Shown here piece by piece: positions 49,800 through 58,119 of a stretch of DNA of 64,000 nt (within the stretch, counting starts at the first letter, position 1; each line of letters starts with the position of its first letter). Made by a program: the position numbers and the translations under genes. The stretch spans positions 1-64,000 of the forward strand of contig DASXZJ010000061.1 of assembly GCA_036502025.1 (NCBI GenBank). Direction: 5' to 3'. This DNA is from Bog-473 sp036502025 (GTDB lineage Bacteria > Actinomycetota > Acidimicrobiia > Acidimicrobiales > RAAP-2). The notes beneath the pieces were generated by a model, which saw only the letters and a list, made by a program, of their open reading frames with translations, was not told the DNA's origin and searched no databases.

Positions 49800-50945
49800 C
49801 TATTCCCGACCAAGAATGACCGTACCGGCCGCACTGAACCACCCACTGGTTCCATTCACGCAGGCCAGTCTGGCATCGGGCACCTGGCGCTCGCCGCACT
49901 CACCGCGTAGTTGCTTGACCGCCTCGATGAGGAGGAACATCCCACGCATCCCGGGCTGGCATGAGGAGAGGCCTCCGCCATCGGTGTTGGTGGGGAGTGC
50001 ACCCCCGACCCGCATCCGGCCGTCCGCCACGAAGGCGCCGCCCTCGCCCTTCTTGCAGAAGCCCAAACCTTCGAGCGTCAGGATCACCATGGGCGTGAAG
50101 GCGTCGTAGACTTGGACGGTATCCATCTCGTCGGGGGCCAGACCGGCTCGCTCGAAAGCCAGTTTGCCCGAGCGCACACAGGGTGATTCGGTAAAGTCGT
50201 CCCACTCGCTCATCGTCGTGTGCGAAACCGCTTCACCCGTGCCGAGCACCCAGACCGGCGCCTTGGCGCAGTCCTTGGCCCGTTCCTCACTCGTCAGGAC
50301 GATGGACCCTCCGCCGTCGGAGCGGATGCAGCAGTGCAGCTTGGTCAGCGGGTCCCACACCATCGGGGCATCGACCACGTCGTCGATCGTGATCGGGTCC
50401 TGGTAGTAGGCGTCGGGGTTGAAGCTGGCGTTGTAGCGGGTCGACACGGCCACCTCGGCCAACTGCTCGATGGTCGTCCCGAACTCGTGCATGTGTCGCC
50501 GGGCCACCATGGCGTAGTGCGACCCGACCGGGTGGCCGAACGGGGCGGCGAACTGGATCGGCCCTCGGGTCCCGAACGAGAGGTTGGCCATGCGGAGCTT
50601 TTTCTTCAGGTCCGCCCGCTGAGTGGAGCCATACGTCAGCACCACCACTTCGACCAGGCCCTGGGCGATCGCCGCCGCGGCGTGCTCAACCATGAACTCC
50701 CAGATGCTGCCGCCGTGACCGGTCGAGTCGACCCAGTTCGGCCGGATGCCCAAATACTCAGCCAGCTCAATCGGCGGTAGCGCCCCGGTCAGCGACATGA
50801 ACCCGTCGACCTCGGACTTGGCGATGCCGGCGTCGGCCAGGGCCCGGGTGGTCCCCTGGTAGTTCAATTGGAAGGCGGTCTTGTCATCGACCCGACCACA
50901 GTCAGACGTCGATGCGCCGACGATGGCCACCCGGCGATTGGGCAT
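49800..50945 (-). CDS. Thiolase-superfamily lipid-transfer protein (Ltp/SCP-x type)
   Basis: A 381-residue paralogue of the protein at 6290-7459, with VAIVGASTSDCGR at the start, GHGGSIWEFMVEHAAAAIAQGLVEVVVLTYGS, QVYDAFTPMVILTLEG and ALPTNTDGGGLSSCQPGM. It is likely to act on acyl-CoA of the same pathway. It lies 66 bases downstream of the SDR and is transcribed with it from the operator at 51968. No DUF35 partner is adjacent. Confidence 0.88.
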   Translation of the reverse strand: MPNRRVAIVGASTSDCGRVDDKTAFQLNYQGTTRALADAGIAKSEVDGFMSLTGALPPIELAEYLGIRPNWVDSTGHGGSIWEFMVEHAAAAIAQGLVEVVVLTYGSTQRADLKKKLRMANLSFGTRGPIQFAAPFGHPVGSHYAMVARRHMHEFGTTIEQLAEVAVSTRYNASFNPDAYYQDPITIDDVVDAPMVWDPLTKLHCCIRSDGGGSIVLTSEERAKDCAKAPVWVLGTGEAVSHTTMSEWDDFTESPCVRSGKLAFERAGLAPDEMDTVQVYDAFTPMVILTLEGLGFCKKGEGGAFVADGRMRVGGALPTNTDGGGLSSCQPGMRGMFLLIEAVKQLRGECGERQVPDARLACVNGTSGWFSAAGTVILGRE

Positions 50946-51011
50946 TGCTCTCCTTGTTCGGTTATTTCTTTTCAGTGTGGCGAACCAACTTCGAGGCGGC
51001 CAGGGTGTCGC

Positions 51012-51941
51012 TCAGCCGCCGCCCATCTTCAGACCCGGGTGCCGGGAGTGGAAGACCTGCGCGTTGACCTCGGCCGCGATGGCAGCCGGATCCCACTTGG
51101 ACTCGCCCTTGGGGTTGTCGACACTGGCCCCCAACCGCCAGGGCTCGTAGTGGGCGATGTTCGCTCCGACCGCCCGAAATACCTGTCCGGTCACGTGCAG
51201 CGCCTCGTCAGACGCGAGCCAGGCCACCATGGGAGCCGAGTTTTGCGGGTTGAGCCGGTTGAACTCGTCGTCGCCGTACTCGTCGGGCTCCTTGAGCTCC
51301 ACGTCCTTGAGGACGCCCCCGGTGAGGCGTGTCACGCCACCCGGCGCCACCGCGTTGGCCCGCACCCCGTAACGGGAACCCTCGAGTGAGGTGATGATCG
51401 TCAGAGCCGCGATCCCGGCCTTGGCCGAACCGTAGTTGGCCTGTCCCACGTTGCCCTGGAGGCCGGCCGACGACACCGTGTTCACTACGGCGGCCCGGAC
51501 CGCGTCCCCTTCCTTGGTGCGCTCCCGCCAACGGACGCAGGCGAACTTGGTGGCGGCGAACGTACCCTTGAGGTGGACCCGCAGCACCGAGTCGAAGTCG
51601 TCCTCGGACATCGACACGATCATCTTGTCCCGGATGATCCCGGCGTTGTTGACCAGGATGTCGTGCCCCCCGAAGGCGTCGTAGGCCGTGGCGATGAGGT
51701 TCTCCGCCCCGGCGAAGGAGGACACGTCGTCGTAGTTGGCCACTGCCTCCCCGCCGCGGGCCCTGATCACTTCGACCACCTCGTCGGCCGGGCGCTTGTC
51801 CGCTCCCTCTCCGCTGGCCGATCCGCCCAGGTCGTTGATGACCACCTTGGCGCCCTGGGCCGCCAGCTCCAGCGCCTCGCCCCGGCCGATGCCGTGGCCG
51901 GAGCCCGTCACGATCGCGATCTTGCCGTCCAAGATGCCCAT
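51012..51941 (-). CDS. SDR, 17-beta-hydroxysteroid dehydrogenase type 4-like
   Basis: A 309-residue SDR: GKIAIVTGSGHGIGRGEALELAAQGAKVVINDLGG, NNAGIIRDKMIVSMSEDDFDSVLRVHLKGTF, VVNTVSSAGLQGN and ANYGSAKAGIAAL (Tyr-x3-Lys). The C-terminal 60 residues exceed the classical length, as in the MFE-2/HSD17B4-type dehydrogenases that oxidise 3-hydroxyacyl-CoA. ATG 51941 follows GGGGGTC. Starts the leftward pair with the Ltp-like gene; operator site 5 lies 27 bases upstream. Specific substrate is not known. Confidence 0.92.
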   Translation of the reverse strand: MGILDGKIAIVTGSGHGIGRGEALELAAQGAKVVINDLGGSASGEGADKRPADEVVEVIRARGGEAVANYDDVSSFAGAENLIATAYDAFGGHDILVNNAGIIRDKMIVSMSEDDFDSVLRVHLKGTFAATKFACVRWRERTKEGDAVRAAVVNTVSSAGLQGNVGQANYGSAKAGIAALTIITSLEGSRYGVRANAVAPGGVTRLTGGVLKDVELKEPDEYGDDEFNRLNPQNSAPMVAWLASDEALHVTGQVFRAVGANIAHYEPWRLGASVDNPKGESKWDPAAIAAEVNAQVFHSRHPGLKMGGG

Positions 51942-51967
51942 TTGACCCCCAAATCGAGAGAGAAGAC

Positions 51968-51981
51968 TGACACGTCTGTCA
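51968..51981. promoter_or_regulatory. Candidate TetR-type operator TGACACGTCTGTCA (site 5), facing the SDR
   Basis: One half perfect, the other with one change. On the minus strand TACGGT (51990-51985) precedes it with three bases between, the same arrangement as at 42236-42258. Repression of the SDR promoter is implied. Confidence 0.65.
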
Positions 51982-52058
51982 CATACCGTAACGGTGCCGG
52001 CGGGGACCCACAATTCGGCACCCCACGCCTGGCCGCGCCCATGATTTGAGATCGACGC

Positions 52059-52072
52059 TGACACGAATGTCA
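52059..52072. promoter_or_regulatory. Candidate TetR-type operator TGACACGAATGTCA (site 6), facing the acyl-CoA synthetase
   Basis: One half perfect, the other with one change. It is followed by ATACGGT, so TACGGT at 52075-52080 may be the -10 box of the rightward promoter. With site 5 it makes two operators in one divergent gap. Confidence 0.65.
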
Positions 52073-52207
52073 TATACGGTGAGGGCGTCAGCGGGCACCC
52101 CGCGACGGGGTTTGCCGCACCTCCACCCGGTGCCGTTTCGGGACGGACGCGGCTCAGCGTCCGTGGAGCCGGCGGCCCGCTTCGGCGGTGCAAAGCGAGG
52201 GAGGGAC

Positions 52208-54460
52208 ATGGCAGCACCCACCAAGGCGAAGGGCGCAACCTCGTCTAAGAAGTCCGGGCCAGCCAGACCATCGAAGTCGGCGACCGGCGACCCCGTCGAC
52301 ATCACGGGCCGCCCCATCGCCCTCCGCCAGATCGACCTCGATACGTTCTTCCGCCCCAAGCGCGTCGCCGTCGTCGGCGCGTCGGACTCCAACGCCCGCC
52401 CCAACACGGCGCTGACCCAGAAGATCACCATCTGGGGCGAGGAGCGCGGCGCCACCGTCCACTACGTCAATCCCAACCGCAGGGAGGTGGGCGGACGTCC
52501 CTGCGCGGCCGCACTGACCGACATCGAGGAGCGTCTCGACCTCGTCGCCATCCTCGTGGGAAATCCCGTCCCTATCCTCCGTGACGCCGTCGCCGCCAAC
52601 GCCAAATTCGCCGTTGTCTTCGCCGCCGGCTTCGCCGAGGTGGGCGCCGCGGGCGAGAAGCTCCAAGATGAGATGGAGCAGGTCATCGCGAGCGGGGACC
52701 TCCACGTGCTGGGTCCCAACACCAACCTCAACGCCTTCGAGGTCTTCCGGGAGGACCTGCCCGGCCGGGCCATCGCCCTCATCACCCAGAGCGGCCACCA
52801 GGGCCGTCCGGTCTTCCAGGGCCAGGAGATCAACATCAAGCTGTCGCACTGGGCGCCGGCCGGCAACGAGGCCGACATGGAGTCGGCCGACTTCATCAAC
52901 TACTTCTCCAGCCTGCCGACCACGGGCGCGGTGGCCTGCTACATCGAGGGCTTCAAGAACGGCCGCACGCTGCAGCTCGCCGCCGACGCCGCCGCCCGGC
53001 GCAAGGTCCCCATCGTCGCCGTCAAAGTCGGCAAGACGGACGAGGGCCGCAGCATGGCCAAGGCCCACACCGGCCACCTGACCGGTTCCGACGCCGTCGT
53101 CTCCGCCGTCTTCCGCCAGTACGGCGTCCAGCGGGTCGACGGGCTCGACCAGCTCCTCGACGTCTCCGCCGCCCTGGCCCGCACCACGCGGCCGAGCGAG
53201 GCCGCCATCCGCCGCCTCAAGCGCGGTGCCGGCGGCCGGGTCTGCGTCTATTCGATTTCCGGAGGCACCGGGGCCCACATGGCCGACATGGTCGCGGCGG
53301 CCGGACTCGAGTTGCCCTCACTGACCAAGCATTCCCAGACCGAGCTGCACACGTGGATCCCGCCCTATCTCCGCGTCTCGAACCCCGTCGACAACGGCGG
53401 TGCCCCGGTGCGGGACTGGCGCGGCCCCAAGATCATCGAGACCATGCTGGCCGACCCCAACGTCGACCTCCTTCTCTGTCCAATCACCGGCGCCCTGCCG
53501 TCCATGGGCGACAAGCTGTGCCAGGACCTCGTCGACGCGTCCACCACCACCGACAAGCCCATCTTCGTGGTCTGGGGTTCCCCGGTCGGTACTGAGGAGT
53601 CGTACACGAAGATCCTCCTCAACTCGACGGTGCCCACCTTCCGCACCTTCACTAACGCGGTGATGGCAGCCAAGGCCTACTTCGACCACCACCGCTTCGT
53701 GGCCGGTTACAAGTCGCCGTTCGCCACCCCGGTACGCCGGCCCAGCCCGGCCCAGGCGAAGGCGAAGGCGTCGGCCATCATCGCTCCCAAGGGCGTGCGG
53801 CGGCCCAGCGGTTCGGCCCTCTCCGAGCAGGACTCCAAGGCGCTGCTCAAGGCTTACGGCGTCGCGGTGCCCAAGGAGCGCGTGGTGCAGTCGGCCGGCG
53901 ATGCGGCCAAGGCGGCCAAGCGCATCGGGTTCCCCGTCGTGATGAAGATCGTCTCGGCCGATATCCTGCACAAATCCGACCTCGGACTCGTGGCGGTCGG
54001 TGTGCGCGACGAGGACGACGCCCGGCGTATCTACAAGCGCATGATGGCCACGGCCAAGAAGGCAGCACCCAAGGCCGCCATCGACGGTGTCCTAGTGGCC
54101 GAGATGGTCCAGGGGATCGAGACGGTCGTCGGGGTGGCGCAGGACGATCTCTTCGGGCCGGTCGTGATGTTCGGCCTGGGCGGCGTCTTCATCGAGGTGC
54201 TCAAGGACGTGACCTTCCGGGTGCCGCCGTTCACCAGGATCGACGCCGCCGCCATGCTGAACGAACTGGCCGGCGCGGCCATGCTCGATGGCGTGCGGGG
54301 CCAACCGGCGGCCGACCGGGCGCCGCTGGTCGACGCGCTCATGAAGATCCAGCACCTGGCGGTCGATCTCTCGGCCGAGGTGGCCGAGCTCGATATCAAT
54401 CCGCTGCTGGCCGGGCCTCGTGGCGTCGTCGCCGCTGACGCGCTCATCGTCCTATCCTGA
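52208..54460 (+). CDS. ADP-forming acyl-CoA synthetase (acetate-CoA ligase type, alpha-beta fusion)
   Basis: A 750-residue fused ADP-forming synthetase. CoA-binding part: FFRPKRVAVVGASDSNARPNTALTQKI; ligase part with the phosphohistidine region AKAHTGHLTGSDAVVSAVF; ATP-grasp domain ALLKAYGVAVPKERVV, KIVSADILHKSDLGLVAVGV and ELDINPLLAGPRGVVAADA at the C-terminus. It makes acyl-CoA plus ADP, recovering or spending a single phosphate bond. ATG 52208 follows GAGGGAC. The first 40 residues are Lys/Ala/Ser-rich. It is followed by an enoyl-CoA hydratase after 27 bases, both under operator site 6. Confidence 0.92.
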   Translation: MAAPTKAKGATSSKKSGPARPSKSATGDPVDITGRPIALRQIDLDTFFRPKRVAVVGASDSNARPNTALTQKITIWGEERGATVHYVNPNRREVGGRPCAAALTDIEERLDLVAILVGNPVPILRDAVAANAKFAVVFAAGFAEVGAAGEKLQDEMEQVIASGDLHVLGPNTNLNAFEVFREDLPGRAIALITQSGHQGRPVFQGQEINIKLSHWAPAGNEADMESADFINYFSSLPTTGAVACYIEGFKNGRTLQLAADAAARRKVPIVAVKVGKTDEGRSMAKAHTGHLTGSDAVVSAVFRQYGVQRVDGLDQLLDVSAALARTTRPSEAAIRRLKRGAGGRVCVYSISGGTGAHMADMVAAAGLELPSLTKHSQTELHTWIPPYLRVSNPVDNGGAPVRDWRGPKIIETMLADPNVDLLLCPITGALPSMGDKLCQDLVDASTTTDKPIFVVWGSPVGTEESYTKILLNSTVPTFRTFTNAVMAAKAYFDHHRFVAGYKSPFATPVRRPSPAQAKAKASAIIAPKGVRRPSGSALSEQDSKALLKAYGVAVPKERVVQSAGDAAKAAKRIGFPVVMKIVSADILHKSDLGLVAVGVRDEDDARRIYKRMMATAKKAAPKAAIDGVLVAEMVQGIETVVGVAQDDLFGPVVMFGLGGVFIEVLKDVTFRVPPFTRIDAAAMLNELAGAAMLDGVRGQPAADRAPLVDALMKIQHLAVDLSAEVAELDINPLLAGPRGVVAADALIVLS

Positions 54461-54487
54461 CCCGACTTCGCCCGACCAAGGAGACCT

Positions 54488-55327
54488 GTGAGCGAGACCC
54501 CCGACGATGGCATTGGCGACGACCTCATCCGTACCGTTGCCGATGGCGTGTGCACCATCACCTTGAACCGACCCGACGCCGGTAACGCCATGACGCAGTT
54601 CATGCGGGACCAGATCGCCGCCTGGGTGCGAGACGCCTCCAGCGATCTCTTTGTCCGGGTCGTCGTCATCACCGCGGCGGGTGAGCGGGCCTTCTGCACC
54701 GGCGCCGACCTGCGGGGCGGACGGCACGCCCCGCGCCTCAAGCCCGACGATGCCCCCGAGGGGATCATGGGCGAGGGCTCCCGGATGATCCGTGACGGTT
54801 GGCAGGCGCTCGTCGCCTCCATCATCGATTGCGAGAAGCCGGTCATCGCCGGCGTCAACGGGACGGCCGCCGGAGGCGGCATGCACCTGGCCCTGGCCTG
54901 CGACCTCGTCGTGATGGCCGAGGAGGCCAAGTTCGTCGAGGTCTTCGTGCGCCGCGGCATCGCGCCCGACGCCGGTGGCGCGTGGATCCTCACCCGCCTG
55001 GTCGGGATCCAGAAGGCCAAGGAGCTGTTCTTCTTCGGCGACGACGTGCCGGCGGCCGAGGCCTACCGGATCGGGCTGGTCAATCGTCTTGTGCCGCAGG
55101 CTGAGCTGGCGGCGACGGTGCAGGAGCTGGCGGCCCGGTTGGCCGCCGGGCCCACCAAGGCGATCGGGATGGCCAAGTGGCTCACCAACCGGGCGCTAGA
55201 CGTGGACCGGGCCACCTCCTTCCAGGACGAGGCCATGGCCCAGGAGCTGATCACCCACACGCTGGACTCCAAGGAGGGTATCGCCAGCTTTATCGAGCGG
55301 CGTCCCTCCGAGTTCAAGGGCTGGTAG
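54488..55327 (+). CDS. Enoyl-CoA hydratase/isomerase family protein
   Basis: A 279-residue crotonase: TITLNRPDAGNAMTQFM, ERAFCTGADLRGG, AGVNGTAAGGGMHLALACDLVVMAE and FVRRGIAPDAGGAWILTRLVG. The oxyanion-hole segments are intact; the position of the usual glutamates is partly changed (RRGIAPDAGG), so isomerase or hydratase cannot be chosen. Second gene of the operon with the ADP-forming synthetase. Confidence 0.9.
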   Translation: MSETPDDGIGDDLIRTVADGVCTITLNRPDAGNAMTQFMRDQIAAWVRDASSDLFVRVVVITAAGERAFCTGADLRGGRHAPRLKPDDAPEGIMGEGSRMIRDGWQALVASIIDCEKPVIAGVNGTAAGGGMHLALACDLVVMAEEAKFVEVFVRRGIAPDAGGAWILTRLVGIQKAKELFFFGDDVPAAEAYRIGLVNRLVPQAELAATVQELAARLAAGPTKAIGMAKWLTNRALDVDRATSFQDEAMAQELITHTLDSKEGIASFIERRPSEFKGW

Positions 55328-55353
55328 ACCAACTACTCACCCGACCCGGACCA

Positions 55354-56178
55354 TCAGCCCGGCGCCGTCGTCGACGTCGTCGTGGTGGTGGCGCCGGCAG
55401 TCGTCGACGAGGTGGTGCTCGACCCGGGGCCGCTGGTCGTCGTCTCCCCTACCGACGTGGTCGTCGTCGAAGAGGAGGTCGACGTGGTCGACGTCGTGGT
55501 CGAGGTGGACGTCGTGGTCGTCGGCGGGGGGAGGGTCGTCGACGGGGTCTCGAAGATCTTCTCGATCGACGGCGCGTCGCCCTTGGAGTGGCCTCCGAAG
55601 AGGTTGGCCAACGGTTGCCCGGCGATGAGCTCGACGGCCGTGACGAACAGCAGCGACAAGACGAAGACGGCAGCGACCGCGCCGGCAATGATGGGCCAGC
55701 GGATGCCACCGGCGGGCGGTGGCGCCGGGGACGATTCCGGCCGAGCGGTGACGGGAAGCTGCCGCGTCGACGGCGCGTCCTCGGCGGCCGGCAACTGCTC
55801 GGTCACGTGCTCTCCGTAGGGAGCCGACAGCGCCATCGCCACGGCGTCGTCCGCCTGCCCGCTGCTGATGGCCGTCTCCTCAATCAGCGCGGAGGGCGGG
55901 GCGGGATCGGCGGGGGTCGACTGGGTGACGCCCGCCGCTTCGGTGCCGCCTAGTCGCCGGAGCAGGGCGGAGGTCTCAGGAACACGGACGACGACCTGTT
56001 TGACGGCCTGATGCCCACGCTCGATCGACTGGGCCACCACGGCGGTCCCGAACGTGGCGGCGGCCGAGCCGATGGCCACACCGACGATGGTGCCCTTGAC
56101 ACCGAAGATCGACGCGATGACGGCGGCGATGACGGCCCCCGCGGCAGAGGCCAGGATCTGGCGGAAGGAGAACTTCAC
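55354..56178 (-). CDS. Membrane protein with long Thr/Ser-rich C-terminal tail
   Basis: A 274-residue protein. The N-terminus has a glycine/alanine-rich membrane hairpin (ILASAAGAVIAAVIASIFGVKGTIVGVAIGSAAATFGTAVVAQS), then a Pro/Ala-rich middle, a second helix (WPIIAGAVAAVFVLSLLFVTAVELIAG, about 160-186) and a final 60 residues almost only Thr, Ser and Pro. The tail looks like an extracellular stalk or glycosylation target. I do not recognise a characterised family. It is the last gene of the leftward run after the SRPBCC gene. Confidence 0.75.
   Translation of the reverse strand: MKFSFRQILASAAGAVIAAVIASIFGVKGTIVGVAIGSAAATFGTAVVAQSIERGHQAVKQVVVRVPETSALLRRLGGTEAAGVTQSTPADPAPPSALIEETAISSGQADDAVAMALSAPYGEHVTEQLPAAEDAPSTRQLPVTARPESSPAPPPAGGIRWPIIAGAVAAVFVLSLLFVTAVELIAGQPLANLFGGHSKGDAPSIEKIFETPSTTLPPPTTTTSTSTTTSTTSTSSSTTTTSVGETTTSGPGSSTTSSTTAGATTTTTSTTAPG
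55360..55545 (-). repeat. Low-complexity GTC/ACG-type repeats coding a Thr/Ser tail
   Basis: Short, imperfect triplet-based repeats (about 186 bases) in the 3' end of the membrane-protein gene. Such runs are prone to slippage. Confidence 0.7.
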
Positions 56179-56190
56179 GGATCGGGACCT

Positions 56191-56691
56191 CTAGTCCGTC
56201 AACGTCGGGGTCACGGCGCGGGCGACGAACTGGCGAGCGCCCGAGTCGAGCACCCAGTCGTGACCGAACCGGGCCACCGGCGCGGCCAGACGGGACACCA
56301 GGCGCAGGGTGGCGTTCCCCGGCGCCAGCGAGCTGGCCAACACGGCGGTGCATCCCGACTCACTCTGCTCGAGCGTGAGAACCGCCGTCCCGACCACGTC
56401 GCCCTCGATCCGGGCCCGCACCATGTTCGGCGCGTCGACCTCCTCGAGGTGCACCCGGAAGCGCACCGGGTAGGGCAGAGGCGGCTGGACCTCGCAACGC
56501 CACTCCTCCCCTTCCTTGAGACCGGCTGCGTCGAAGATGCGCAACCATGACCACCATTGCTTGTAGGCGTCAACGTCGCTGATCAGGTCCCAGACCGCTT
56601 GCGGTGCGATCGGCAGCGAGTACCGGTGCTCGGTCGTGATCGACCCGGGGATCGGGGGCGACAGCCCGGGGCCATCTGTCGTGCCGCTCAA
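56191..56691 (-). CDS. SRPBCC-fold (polyketide cyclase-like) protein
   Basis: A 166-residue protein: TTEHRYSLPIAPQAVWDLISDVDAYKQWWSWLRIFD, PLPYPVRFRVHLEEVDAPNMVRARIEGDVVGTAVLTLEQ and a C-terminal helix around RLAAPVARFGHDWVLDSGARQF. It is a small hydrophobic-ligand-binding protein of unknown role. The TTG start at 56691 overlaps the DinB stop (TTGA). Confidence 0.8.
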   Translation of the reverse strand: MSGTTDGPGLSPPIPGSITTEHRYSLPIAPQAVWDLISDVDAYKQWWSWLRIFDAAGLKEGEEWRCEVQPPLPYPVRFRVHLEEVDAPNMVRARIEGDVVGTAVLTLEQSESGCTAVLASSLAPGNATLRLVSRLAAPVARFGHDWVLDSGARQFVARAVTPTLTD

Positions 56692-57200
56692 TCCCCCACG
56701 ACTCCGTCGATGCATTCCCGCAGGAGGTCGGCGTGCCCGTTGTGCCTGGCGTACTCCTCGATCATGTGCACCATGATCCACCGCAGGTCGCGCGTCTCAC
56801 GCTCGGGGGAGGTGGAGAGCACATCGAGACTTTCGGCCTCCGCGGTGATGGCACGCGAGTGGGCGCATTGCCGGACGAACAGTTCGAGGGCATCGCTCGC
56901 CCCCTCGGGCACCACCTCGTTGAAATCGGCGTCGTGGTCGTGCTCGGTGTTGATCGGCTCGGGTTGCGGCCCGCTGGCGAAGATGTGCTCGAACCACCAC
57001 CACTCCACCAAGGCCATGTGGCGCACCAATCCGAGCAGAGTCAGCCGCGAAGGCGGCACACTGGCCCGCGCCAGTTCCTCGGGGGCCAGTCCCTCGCACT
57101 TGGTCAGCAACGTGGCCCGGTGGTAGTCCAGCCAGCCGTCGAGCATCGTCCGCTCACCGGCGACCCTCGGAGGGTCGACGCGAGGGGGGTTTGCAGCCAT
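56688..57200 (-). CDS. DinB-family (DUF664-type) protein
   Basis: A 170-residue four-helix protein: MLDGWLDYHRATLLTKCEGL, LGLVRHMALVEWWWFEHIF and WIMVHMIEEYARHNGHADLLRE. The three histidines in RHMALVEW, HMIEEYARHNGH form the putative metal site of the DinB/YfiT group, often thiol-dependent (mycothiol) S-transferases. Function not proved. Its start overlaps, on the opposite strand, an upstream extension of the next gene. Confidence 0.88.
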   Translation of the reverse strand: MAANPPRVDPPRVAGERTMLDGWLDYHRATLLTKCEGLAPEELARASVPPSRLTLLGLVRHMALVEWWWFEHIFASGPQPEPINTEHDHDADFNEVVPEGASDALELFVRQCAHSRAITAEAESLDVLSTSPERETRDLRWIMVHMIEEYARHNGHADLLRECIDGVVGD

Positions 57201-57256
57201 CTTCTGAGGTTACTGGTGAATTCTTCGCTCGGACGGTGGCCGGTATCATCGAGATC

Positions 57257-57697
57257 GTGCGTGAACGATGGTGGTCGAGACGGGCGATCACCCTACACAT
57301 CGTGGCGTTGCTCTTCGTGCCGGGATGCTTCCTAGCCGCCTGGTGGCAGATCACCAGGGCCACTGACGGTAACGGCCTGAGTTACCTCTACGCCGTGGAA
57401 TGGCCGATTTTCTCCATCCTCGCGGTGTACTTCTGGTGGATGTTCATCCACACCGATTACGAGTCCGTCGGCCTCAAGGGCATGCGCAAGCAGGCCGAGG
57501 CGGTCTTGCCTCCCGCCAGCCGTACCCTCCCCGAGCCCATGGTGATCCCCGACACGTTGCCGGCGGATCTCAGTCGTGACGACGTCGACCCGGAGTTGGC
57601 CGACTACAACGCCCGACTGGGTTCCCTGGCCTCGGAGGGGCCGAAGACCTGGCGCAAGCCGGAGCGGACCGTCGTGCGCCGAAGCCCGACCTCATGA
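57257..57697 (+). CDS. Two-helix membrane protein of a common actinobacterial type
   Basis: About 146 residues from GTG 57257: VRERWWSRRAITLHIVALLFVPGCFLAAWWQITRA, LSYLYAVEWPIFSILAVYFWWMFIHTD, then a soluble tail. The pattern (WW..RA, SYLY.VEWP) is widespread in actinobacteria without known role; annotations as regulators of sugar operons are unsupported. GTG 57257 was chosen over ATG 57191, which would overlap the divergent DinB start. Its stop overlaps the DUF3817 gene start. Confidence 0.75.
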   Translation: MRERWWSRRAITLHIVALLFVPGCFLAAWWQITRATDGNGLSYLYAVEWPIFSILAVYFWWMFIHTDYESVGLKGMRKQAEAVLPPASRTLPEPMVIPDTLPADLSRDDVDPELADYNARLGSLASEGPKTWRKPERTVVRRSPTS

Positions 57698-58119
57698 GCT
57701 CGCCAAGCAGTCAACGCAGACCGAGCAGACTGAGCACGTTCAGGGCCAACGTGACGCTGCCGGGCATCAGCGGGGCCATGCAGCGGTACAAGGTGATGGC
57801 CTACATCGTCGGGGTTGGCCTGATCATCCTCGTCTTCATCGGCATACCGCTGCAGTACGGGGCCAACTTCTCGATCGTCGAGAAAGTGGTCGGGACCGCG
57901 CACGGCTTCCTCTACATCGTCTATCTGGTCTCGGCCCTCGACCTGGCCCGCCGCGCCCGGTTCACCTTGCTCCAAATGGCCGCCATGATCGGTGCCGGGC
58001 TGCTCCCGTTCCTAGCCTTCATTATCGAGCGCAAGGTCGAACGACGAGTAGACGAAGTCCTGCGCCAACACGCCGAGGAAGAGGCGGAAGCTGCGGGGAT
58101 CAGCCCAGCCGCTCAATAA
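57694..58119 (+). CDS. DUF3817 membrane protein
   Basis: A 141-residue membrane protein: MQRYKVMAYIVGVGLIILVFIGIPLQYG, VVGTAHGFLYIVYLVSALDLARRARF and LLPFLAFIIERKVERRV match DUF3817. Three helices, soluble charged C-terminus. ATGA overlap with the preceding gene makes a pair. Function unknown. The 3' end overlaps the convergent thiolase by 20 bases. Confidence 0.85.
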   Translation: MSSPSSQRRPSRLSTFRANVTLPGISGAMQRYKVMAYIVGVGLIILVFIGIPLQYGANFSIVEKVVGTAHGFLYIVYLVSALDLARRARFTLLQMAAMIGAGLLPFLAFIIERKVERRVDEVLRQHAEEEAEAAGISPAAQ

